Source: Chromera velia (lineage: Eukaryota; Sar; Chromeraceae). Taken from it: a stretch of DNA of 42,636 bases. A model generated the notes under the pieces. That model made no database searches and was not told where the DNA came from. It saw only the letters and a program-made list of their open reading frames with translations. Every line of letters begins with the position of its first letter. Within the stretch, counting starts at the first letter, position 1. Both the position numbers and the translations under genes were made by a program. Of this stretch, positions 34,666 through 42,636 are shown piece by piece. Where the stretch lies: NCBI GenBank assembly GCA_018398765.1, contig JAHBMJ010000381.1, positions 6,585 to 49,220 on the forward strand. Reading direction: 5' to 3'.

Positions 34666-35663
34666 ATCCATATACTACTCCCTCTGCCCCCCTTCATTAA
34701 TGCGAGTGTCTAACACCTGCACCACCTCCCACTCCGTCTCCAAAGCAACCGAGCCCCCTGCTTCTCCCGGCTGATCTGGCTGAGACTCTCGGGACGCGAT
34801 GCCTGCCCTCTTGCTTTCTCTTCTTTTCTTCCCCCTTCCTTTTCTACGATTCCTCTCTGCCCCACATAAAAGAGACGCATCCAAACAAAAAGACTCTGGA
34901 GAGGCTTGGCTGCAGGGGGGGGGAGAAGACAAAAAGTCAGATACGATATCAGAGGCAGGAGGGGAGAGAGTCGAGTCGGAAAGAGAGGAGAGGGACTTAC
35001 CTGCAGTCTTTCATAAATATTCATATGCAAGCTCTAAGCAGGCCGATACTAACCAATACTTGGCCGTTCGAGAAAGAACCGATAGTCGATACTTCGATAC
35101 CGATACCGATACGATACGATATCAATACGATAGCTATCCCTAGTCTTAATACTATAGTCTTAATATCTAGCTCTCTCTCTCTCTCTATATATATAATATA
35201 TATACATATAGTATTAATTTATATTGATTTTTTCTTTATTTGGTCTAGTAGTATTCAGTATATGACTCGAAAAAACCTGGTATTAGGCTGGTAATAAACT
35301 GTATAAGGTAGTGACCATAATATATAACCGAGCAGGCCGGCCAACTTGAAGGACGTCTGATATGCTAGCTGATGCTTCTTTTTAAGTTTAGAAGCTGGAC
35401 CTAGAGCTGGACATCGGATATTTGCTAGGATATTCCAATCATATTCGGCAGTGAATTGGCACTAAACTCAGCATTAGGACCAGGGCTAGCCTAAGGGCCA
35501 ATCCTCCGGACATTGTACATATCTTTTTATCGGAGGCCTAGTCGGAGGCTCATCTTATTAATAATATTAAATATAAATCCTATATTTATTATGCTAAAAT
35601 AATTTTTGTGAATCACATTGCTAGTTACATTGATAATTATAATACTTCAGCCAGGCTAATTAT

Positions 35664-38163
35664 CATAGACTTAAGCAGTTACCACTGTTTAGTTGTATCT
35701 GGAGACTTCCTCGTCTCCGAGGAAGGAGTATATTGCTAACCTAGGCTAATAGCCTAGGCATAATAATTCTCGGGCACTGCTAGTCGTCTATCCTTACCTA
35801 GTTTGTGAGAAGGAGGTAAAGAGAGAAGAAAGGACCATAGAAAAGATGTTAGTCTGCTATACAGAGGCACCCTGCGTATAGAAGACTGGGCACGCGAGCC
35901 GCTGAAACAGTTATGAGTAGCCCAGAGCGACTCGACCCTGTTTCCCCCCAAGGCTCTGTTGCTGTATAGCAATCTCTAATATCTCTATCCTATTGGTGGT
36001 CCCTAGGCGACTGTTACCCCCTACCTCATGTAAGCTTGGTGTAAAGGAGGAATAGAGTTGGGATACTACTAGTATAGGTTTAATATATTTTAGTTGTATG
36101 GTTATCACCAGAGCCTTATTAGTGGAAGTACTGTGGAACTACCAATAAACAAGACCTTTGGTATATATGTCTGCAACAATTGTCGAAACATATAGGGTGG
36201 AGAGGGAGGGTAAAAGGAAATACCTATGGACCGCGAAGCCAGACGAAGAGGGCCCAAGTTCGTATGGCTCGAAAAACATTCGAATGAGTAGGCCGCCTAG
36301 TGAAAACAAACCCCACGAAGTCTCTCCTCGACTTGAACTAATTTGCCTTTCTTGAAACCTTGGAGCGACTCTATTTTTTGGAGACTGCCAATTTTATTGT
36401 TTTACTCGCATATGTATGCTTTGCGGGGCCATTAACGTAGCGACGTGCCCCGGCCTTACGGTGCTGCGCGCGGTGGGCTCCGCCACCCACTATCTTATGC
36501 GAAACGCGCTGTGTCTTAAGAGATAAAGGGTTCTAGCTCGCCCTGCCCGACTCACGCTAGGACTCACGCCTCCCCAGACCCTAACTAAAGATAGTGGATT
36601 GCTCCCGTCTGTGCCCTACGCTATATAAAGGAGAGCCCTCGGCTGCGCTTCACAGATGAATCTGCTAGTGGATTGAATTATAAAAAATTCTAGAAAAATA
36701 TAACTTATAGTTTGATCTAGTAGTTTGATCAGCGTTGTAAAGCATTGATTATAGTATAATTCAATCTAGAACTCAATATGATGATGATGATGTGATGATG
36801 ATATATGGGGTTAAAGCCGGTGAGCCGTATAGACTCTGGCCAACCTAGAGCGTCATACATAGAGTTAAACTTTCGACTTAGGCCCCACTGGGGTAAATTG
36901 AATCGAAGGGAGCCTGACAGGGGTGGGGAGGCGGATGGAAGTGGAGGGTGGCTCCACCTCTAAGCAAACAGGCTTTTGCTTCATCTGGTAGTTCTCTTAC
37001 AGGCTGAGTTACAACACGCTCTCTATCCCACCCTTAAGACGATCGAGGACTGCCTGCATTTCATATAGCTGTCGAGCGAGTTTCTTTGAGAAGTGCTTCG
37101 CAGTTACTCGCATTCTTTCAATTTCTTTCAAATTTTTTATATGTACGGGCCTAGGCAGTGTAGGCACGGGCAGTTGGATGGACGGTTGTACATGCTGTCT
37201 CGATCATATGAGACTCACTGTATGAGCCTGTATCAAGCAGTCCCAACCAAGCACACCCAGAAGCACACGTGCCCGGAATGCACTGCTCTACAAAGTTGAA
37301 TCAGTTAATGAATCACCAAGTCGCGAGAAGGCGACGTCACGACTCAAAGAGAACCCTTCCCCCGATTTAGTCGCACACGCACCCTCCAGACTAAATAAAT
37401 TTAGACGTTCTCTCGATATGTTCCGTGGTGTGCTTAGAGTAGGGGCACGGATTCCGAGAAAATCTCCTCATTTGAGCAGCCAGCCTCCTTGCTCAAGGAG
37501 CCGAGACAAAAATAGAATTTTCAATGAAGGAAGAAAGAATGAGAGAGGAAAATAACTTAGAAAGTAAAAAAAGAAGAAAGAAAGGACCAAAAGATAAATA
37601 GAGAGGCAAGGCAGGAGGGCCAGATGGAGAAGGGCAGGCACACATGCAATCAAGGGAACCGGTGATAAATTTAAACGTCTCTTCTGATTCTCTCTCCCGA
37701 AAAAAACGAAAGGTAAGTGAGCACCTCTCTTTATGAATCCATTTTACCCTTCCTTTTTTCGTTTGCTCTTCTTTCCGGTCAAGAAAGGACTTCAGCTGTC
37801 GGACGCTTTGCGCTTTCCTAGCTGCCCCCTGAAGGCTAAATAAAAGGGAGAGTCGATCAAAAAAAGGCAAAAAACACAGCTAGAGCGAGAGCAGGAGAAT
37901 TACTTAATGCTTAGATACGATAGAAGAAAAAGAAGAGAGACAGAAAGGAGGAGGCAATGAGAATAAACAAGAAAAAAGGTTGAGTTGACAGAACCCCCCC
38001 CCCTCCCGTCCGTAGAAGCATCCTTCCTTCTAAGAGTTCCTGCCTCCCTCCAAAACATACAGGGGGCACTTAGTCTGATCTTACGTTCCATTGACACTAC
38101 CAATCCTGCACTTTTTTGGCATGAGGGATCGGTCCGTCAACTATTCCTTCTCAGTTTGGTTTT
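35664..38163. other. Unclassified, repeat-derived intergenic DNA
   Basis: About 2.5 kb without a recognisable gene. At 36395-36660 a GC-rich block contains CTATATAAAGG (36621-36631) and the inverted words CCACTATCTT/AAGATAGTGG; at about 36665-36775 TTGAATTATA returns inverted. An ATGATG run at 36779-36800 followed by GGGTTAAAGCC resembles the 3' tail of the LINE at 41812, so an antisense LINE relic may lie to its right. ORFs here are short and unlike known proteins. Confidence 0.45.
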
Positions 38164-40770
38164 CTACATCATCGGTTCTCCGTGGAGCATTTGGGTAATC
38201 AGATAACTTCCAAAGTCAGCAGAAGTCGTGTTATCGTCATCTGGAACTGGCATCCTATCCTCCTCCCCAAAGCACTTGTTTTTTGTGCACAAATCCCAGG
38301 GGGAAGGCTCGTTAGAAAGAGAACCTGACCCCGATATGCGGGAGTGTCTTTCTGTCTGTTTGGCTGCCTGGTCACTACTCAATAGAAGAGGGGAAGAGGA
38401 AGAGGATGATGACAGAAAGGAAAAGGATTCACTGACGTGGATGTAAGAGAAACACATGTACGAACAGACGTGGGCTGCATCGACGTATCGACCATCTTTC
38501 TTGATGATCAGGCCATGATTCAAAAGCCTCCAGTTATTTAGCCAATTATCCGCAAACCTCAACACACCCACAGCGTCGGCATACTTAGCCCATGTCACGT
38601 TTCCTGTCGCTTTCTTCTTTTCTTTCTGTCGCGACTTCACAAGGGATAGGCCAGAGTGAGTGGACCTTGGGACAACAAGATCGGTGTGGGGCGTTTTGGT
38701 TTTGGATGGTTGGTGGAGGTCGGAGGAAACAGGGGAGGAAAGAAGAGACGTCTTCAAGCTTTTGGTACTAGTTTCGGTATCACTTCTACGGGCCATTTGA
38801 TAGGCTGGGGAGAGGCGCTCTGTCTGATTTCCCCCCATGTTGAATAGTCAAAAGTTCCCAGAGGTCCACACAAAATTGAATCTCTACAGACCATCGAAGG
38901 GATTGGGTCAACAACAAACTGCACAACCCGAAGGTTGGTTGTCTCGCTCGCTGCCTTCTGCCATTCCTCATCCCCTACTCTTCCTGCAGCAAACACCGTC
39001 CCAAACACCTTGGTGGGATATCCCATGATCGCCACATGTTTCTGCAGACCGACAGTAATTAGAGTCCCCACAAAGCCCCCCAGTGAGTGACCCGTAACGA
39101 TCACCCTCTCTGTTTCTTGGTTGATCATTCGCTTCAACACCTCAAGGGCCTGTCCCCCTATGGAACCAAAACCTCAAGAGACCTTACCGGGCATACCGAG
39201 AGGGACCTCGATCTGCTCCCAGTCCAGATCGCTCACCTGCATGAATTTGCATCCATCCATCCATATGGAGATTTGCATCTTTGTATCAGTAAGGATTTAT
39301 GGAGATTTCCTTCATCGTCGTGCCTCATTTCCCTAGCACCGACGTGCGTAGCCCTCCTCTGCATGTATGGATACTTGCATGTGTAATCACCATCGGAATA
39401 CATATCATCTTTCAGCATCCATCCAACCCCCCCCCTGGAAAGACACTCACCGCATCTGCAAACGTTGCTGTGCCTCTAACCGCCACCAGAAGACTACGGC
39501 CTCGAGAAGAAATAGAAATCCAGGGCAGCCCCTCTTCATTCGCCCCCATGTACTGGGGTGTGAAGATGCTTTTAGGCTTCCACCCAGGTAGAACCTCCCT
39601 GTCCAGGAAGCTCTTCTTTCTGCCCTCTGCACATTTGAAGTTTTTGGACATTTGATACATTCTCCAACTGGCCATCCAGAGTAGGGTGGCTGTTTTCTCC
39701 TCTGCATCGCTTAGAAACCCCTTGATCTGTGCAGACAGTGGCAACTCAGGAGTCTCAAATAGGAGCTCCAGCTCGGGTGCGTCTGACAGGAGAGGCACCT
39801 CTGGCGGCTCGAGGCCTACACCCGCTTTCCTGGCTTTGCAGTAGTTGATGTTCTTCGTGCACAGGAACTTTTTCATCGCCCACTGGAGATAGGGGCACAC
39901 GTCGACGTCAACTTTATTCGTGGCTGTGTGTACAATCTGGAAGCAGCTGTAAAGAAGGTCGGTGATCTCCCCTGCATGCACAGAGAGAAAGGCAGGCAAG
40001 AACATCGATCTATTCTATGAGTTGCTCTACATAGAGAAATAAGGACCTTTTCACACGAGCAGCAACAGGAAGTAAGTGGTGGGGCAGCGTGCAATCTCTC
40101 TCCCCCTCTCCTTCTCTCTCTCTGGTGTGTATCTGTATGTGTATACGTGTGTGTATATGTGTGTGGGGAGCGGTGGGTGGGTGGGGGGGGGGGGATAGGG
40201 TGTGTGTGAGTGTGTGTCTGCGCGAGTGTGCTTGTGTGTGCGTGTGCGTGCTTTCGTTCGTGTGTTACATTGACAACCGTTGATTTCGCTTCGAGGAATG
40301 GGCCACGGCATCCTGATCGGCAGTCAGCAAACGCACAAATGGGAGAAGGAGTTGAGGTGGCAGATTAAAAAACACAGACTTGGTTGAATATTATGTCATG
40401 AAAGTGTATATAGGTGTTTTGCATCCAACTGACTTTTCTTCCAGATAAAACCCCACAATCCGTGGAACACACACTTTTTCAGCTCTTTTGCCCAGCTCTC
40501 TGTCTCCACCATGGATGTGTTGGTCGTGGCTTCATCGGGAGGGGGTTCCTCAGTGTTGCACGGAATGCCCAGAGTTTGGGCGTTGGCAGGGTACAGGAAG
40601 GAGACGGGACGGACGCTCAGAATAGTTGAGACAGAATCGGAGAAAGCCTCCCCAATCTCCTCGCGGGAAACCTTGCGAAAGAGAAGCGAGCCGCTGCTCA
40701 GTGACACTAGCGCAAAAAAGACAAAAGCTGCAATCAGCTTGGCTCGGTTCATCACGGATCCGAATGACAT
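38164..40770 (-). CDS. Class 3 (fungal-type) lipase with an in-frame TGA
   Basis: Minus-strand exons 40434-40770, 39451-39971 and 39236 downward join in frame; the ATG at 40770 precedes a signal peptide (KLIAAFVFFALVSLSSG). Class 3 lipase marks: LLVAVRGTATFADAV (oxyanion strand), SDLDWEQIEVPLG, nucleophile elbow GHSLGG, VVDPIPSM (catalytic Asp) and a candidate His in LLNHGLI. It should cleave acyl esters of glycerolipids after secretion or in an acidic compartment. Between GMPGKVS and GFGSIG, where the family has KVHxGF, there is a TGA (39174-39176). A 30-base GTAAGG...ATAG segment (39158-39187) could remove it in frame, but it would remove the motif too. Near 38780 the reading moves to another frame, probably by an intron (CCC/GTAGAAGTG to about 38624). 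The end is TAG at 38164. It could be a young pseudogene. Confidence 0.75.
40168..40199 (+). other. G-run cluster in lipase intron 1 (G-quadruplex candidate)
   Basis: At least four runs of three or more G separated by short loops, ending in a long run of G with one T. It is embedded in TG-rich DNA within the first lipase intron. Confidence 0.6.
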
Positions 40771-41811
40771 TGTATGTATATCTTTCAATTTTTTTCTAGG
40801 GTCTCGATCTTAAGCCAAAGAGATGCCGATTCACGGGCAGGAACAGAGAGGCAACCGTCTGTAGGTAAGTAAGTATTTCACGGGATGTAAAGAATAAAAG
40901 ACTCGCCAGCAGTGGACGTATGCGCTGGCCAAGAAGTTATTGTCTACTTGAAGTAATTGGTCCTACGTTGCAAGCACTTTGCAAGCACAATTTCGATCTA
41001 GTGGGAGTCTTGCGGTTCATGGGTGGGTAGAAAGATGCGCATGGACCAAGGGATCAGATTAAACACTCTGACTTCATCTGACTTCTCGCATTCGGACTGC
41101 ATTGAGACGCGATGAAATCCCATTCAGATCAACGTTCCCATACGTTCCCCCATATCCTATATAGATTTGAATTCAGAACTGACTCCACCACCACAAAATA
41201 TTAATAATTTTCTGACAAAAAAAAAAAAACATTCCCCTATGTCCCCCCCCCATCTCCCATCATCTCCCGGCGTCGATCACTGGCCGTCTCCTTTATTAAT
41301 ATACATGCAGCTTTCGTTATCTTAATCTGATGCAAGCAAGCTTGTGAACGGCCCCGAAAAGCAAAAAAAATGATAATTGCTTGACGCACGCTATTCGTAC
41401 GCACTAGATGCATGCTATATGGCTGCATGGTTGAAGCTGCGGAAAGATACGCTCGCGGTCACGAGAATTATTTGGTCTATAGTTGTTTCATAATTTAGTG
41501 CCCCCTGTTTTGTTTTCCAGAGTCATGGTGGTTTCACCCTAGGCATACCATGAACATTCTGATTTACTCAGATTTGAATTAATGATATATAATGGCAGAA
41601 GCTGCCCAGACATTTTGACGCTTAACAAAAGCCACCGACAACTTGTTTTTTATATGAGCATAAACTTTAGTGAAGCTTACATAGGCTTTTTGTAAACTCG
41701 TATATTTAAGAATACTTCTGTATGGGTTTTTTACAATGCTATGCTATGCATCTTTAAAAATATTTAAACATCTAATAAGAGAATTGATTTTTTTAAAATA
41801 TCATTTTAATA
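40771..41811. other. Lipase upstream region and AT-rich spacer
   Basis: No gene seen. The first 350 bases upstream of the lipase start should hold its promoter and include the palindrome ATGCGCAT at 41035-41042. The rest is AT-rich with A and T homopolymers, ending where the LINE tail begins. Confidence 0.5.
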
Positions 41812-42636
41812 TGATGATAATGATGATTGAGGGTTAAATCCTAGATTTAGCGACGCCAAATCCCAAGCCACTAGCAAGGCTTTGAGGACAACCCAGAGCA
41901 CACATTCATGGGGGGGGGGGATGAGGAAGCCTGCATGCCAATCGGATCGATTCGCCTCAACTTGCCTTATCGACAGAATGGACCTTCTTGAGACAGTCGG
42001 CTATAGCTTTGGAACCGCTTCTAGGCAGAATTGTGCACAACAGCAACACCATATCCTTCATTTTTTTCTCATTATCAGAAGTGCCCCTCCTGGTTGCACC
42101 TGCAACGCGTTGTGCGATTTGTATTCTTATGTCAATGGGTGCTTTCTGCTTCGCAATTTCGTACAGTTTTTTCAGCCTATTGCGTTCCCTTTCTGTGTCC
42201 TTACATTCCATCAGAACATGAACCTTATCTTTGATCACACGCGAGGGGGACAAACATTTATCGCACAGCCGTTCCGGTTGGGTTCTATCTATATCCCCCC
42301 CTATGAGAGCCCTAAAAAGCGTACGAAAGCCTGCGGAGGACTGCAACAGACTCTTTGGCAGAGGTTCAACACTGCACTCTATCATTTCACTTCTCGGACG
42401 CCATTTCCTTTCACTCAGAAGGTGCATGGCCAAACGCTGTCTGGACGGATTCTCTGATTGGAAAGGGGAGAGATTCGCAAGGTGGGGAAAAATTCCATCT
42501 CTATCTCTAACGTTTCTAGTTTCTTCTTTCAACCAGTCGGACAGCCAGGCACCCTCTACGATCTTTTTTGCCGCCCTTTTCCTTCTGCCCTTGCCCTTCC
42601 CTTTAAACTTGTCCCCCACCGTGCTTGGCAATGGAG
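41812..42636 (-). mobile_element. 3' end of a second, unrelated LINE (runs off right edge)
   Basis: Reading right to left, the coding end is followed by about 130 bases of 3' UTR and a CAT-rich tail (plus-strand ATGATGATAATGATGATT at 41812-41829). The protein differs from the tandem LINE and the tail unit is different, so it is another family. Confidence 0.75.
41957..42636 (-). CDS. LINE ORF2 C-terminus with CCHC-like zinc knuckle (partial)
   Basis: About 225 codons are open from the right edge to a TGA at 41957. The N-terminal part is Lys/Arg-rich. A Cys-x2-Cys-x12-His-x4-Cys motif (CDKC ... HVLMEC) followed by KDTERERNRLKKL is the usual C-terminal zinc finger of LINE reverse transcriptase proteins. 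The RT domain would be outside the window. In contrast to the tandem LINE, all glutamines here are CAA/CAG and the terminator is TGA. Confidence 0.75.
   Translation of the reverse strand, partial: PLPSTVGDKFKGKGKGRRKRAAKKIVEGAWLSDWLKEETRNVRDRDGIFPHLANLSPFQSENPSRQRLAMHLLSERKWRPRSEMIECSVEPLPKSLLQSSAGFRTLFRALIGGDIDRTQPERLCDKCLSPSRVIKDKVHVLMECKDTERERNRLKKLYEIAKQKAPIDIRIQIAQRVAGATRRGTSDNEKKMKDMVLLLCTILPRSGSKAIADCLKKVHSVDKAS

Larger units (their letters stand above)
30436..35005 (-). mobile_element. LINE, copy 2
   Basis: Counterpart of the LINE at 23722-28296 in the second tandem unit, with the same (CTAA)n tail (30436-30470, one unit altered) and the same 173-bp flanking repeats (30263-30435 and 35006 onward). 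It differs by scattered transitions and a few indels, including a 13-base loss. Confidence 0.9.
30567..35005 (-). pseudogene. LINE copy 2 polyprotein, broken by TAA/TAG and two TGA
   Basis: Same frame and domains as copy 1. In-frame TAA/TAG shared with copy 1: 34663 (YMD/NW), 34258 (LV/EE), 33631 (AD/KV), 33385 (HN/I), 32993 (AA/KKK), 31711 (EVE/ATEY), 30747 (AK/LDERE) and one near 30582. One further TAG (34675) aligns with TAT in copy 1. Copy 2 has CAA or CAG at five sites where copy 1 has TAA or TAG. Two TGA codons (32579, aligned with TGG; 33223, aligned with CGA) are private to this copy. The 13-base deletion near 33038 also shifts the frame. Confidence 0.8.
28960..35663. repeat. Tandem unit 2 of the segmental duplication
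   Basis: Head-to-tail copy of 21003-28959 lacking the hAT-like insertion. Only a CAT trinucleotide is shared at the outer and inner junctions (TACATGG, TATCATGG, TATCATAG), so the duplication joint shows microhomology rather than a target duplication. A 13-base deletion near 33038 and single-base indels distinguish its LINE from that of unit 1. Confidence 0.95.

Noticed and set aside
36085..36150. tRNA-like or primer-binding-site-like string TGGTTATCACCAGAGCC
   Set aside because: No cloverleaf can be drawn (no B box, no acceptor pairing), and no LTR pair flanks it.
37093..37299. 68-codon plus ORF with a CPEC motif
   Set aside because: A lone Cys-x2-Cys in a short ORF in repeat-derived DNA is not enough to call a gene.
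39233..39418. Possible lipase exon containing THVGAR, resembling the HxGF region
   Set aside because: No donor keeps the frame to the next exon, and exon 2 joins to 39236 in phase giving a typical DAV-SDLDWEQIEVPLG sequence.

Overview
The window is nuclear DNA from a eukaryotic protist. Its genes have many short GT-AG introns (5 to 13 exons each), introns full of CA/GT, GA/CT and GTGA microsatellites, secretory signal peptides, and LINE and hAT-type transposons. The mixture (an ER CREC-type calcium protein, CCDC47, a bacterial-looking glycoamylase/DUF3131 protein, a class 3 lipase) suggests an alga-like alveolate such as a chromerid, but that is a guess and nothing in the sequence proves the species.

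Left third (1-18.8 kb), two divergent gene pairs. A CREC-family EF-hand protein (131-2928, minus, 3' end beyond the window) sits head to head with a type-B carboxylesterase (3601-9071, plus, 13 exons, complete Ser-Glu-His triad). After a 1.8 kb AT-rich spacer comes CCDC47 (10831-14164, minus, 5 exons), head to head with a secreted glycoamylase-like/DUF3131 protein (14970-18820, plus, 6 exons). The CCDC47/DUF3131 spacer carries an exact 10-bp-period array of TCGCGGAATG and TTGCGCAA boxes. All four proteins, and the lipase at the right, enter or serve the secretory pathway.

Middle (18.8-35.7 kb). A gene-poor stretch with a nearly perfect 292-bp-period tandem duplication is followed by a much larger head-to-tail duplication: unit 1 (21003-28959) and unit 2 (28960-35663). 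Each unit holds a 426-bp hAT-like MITE with 8-bp target duplications and an antisense LINE of about 4.57 kb flanked by 173-bp direct repeats. A second, 1248-bp hAT-like element lies inside the MITE of unit 1 only. This gives a clear order of insertion events.

The main surprise is the LINE. Its frame continues through endonuclease, reverse transcriptase and C-terminal region, broken mainly by TAA and TAG. Eight such codons are shared by both copies and no TGA is shared until close to the 3' end. Five more TAA/TAG codons in copy 1 align with CAA/CAG in copy 2. This fits either a UAR=Gln code in the source element or strong C-to-T decay; host genes here show no in-frame TAA/TAG.

Right (35.7-42.6 kb). 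Unclassified repeat-derived sequence leads to a class 3 lipase (38164-40770, minus) with an in-frame TGA at a conserved motif, then an AT-rich spacer and the 3' end of an unrelated LINE running off the right edge. I found no rRNA, tRNA or CRISPR.
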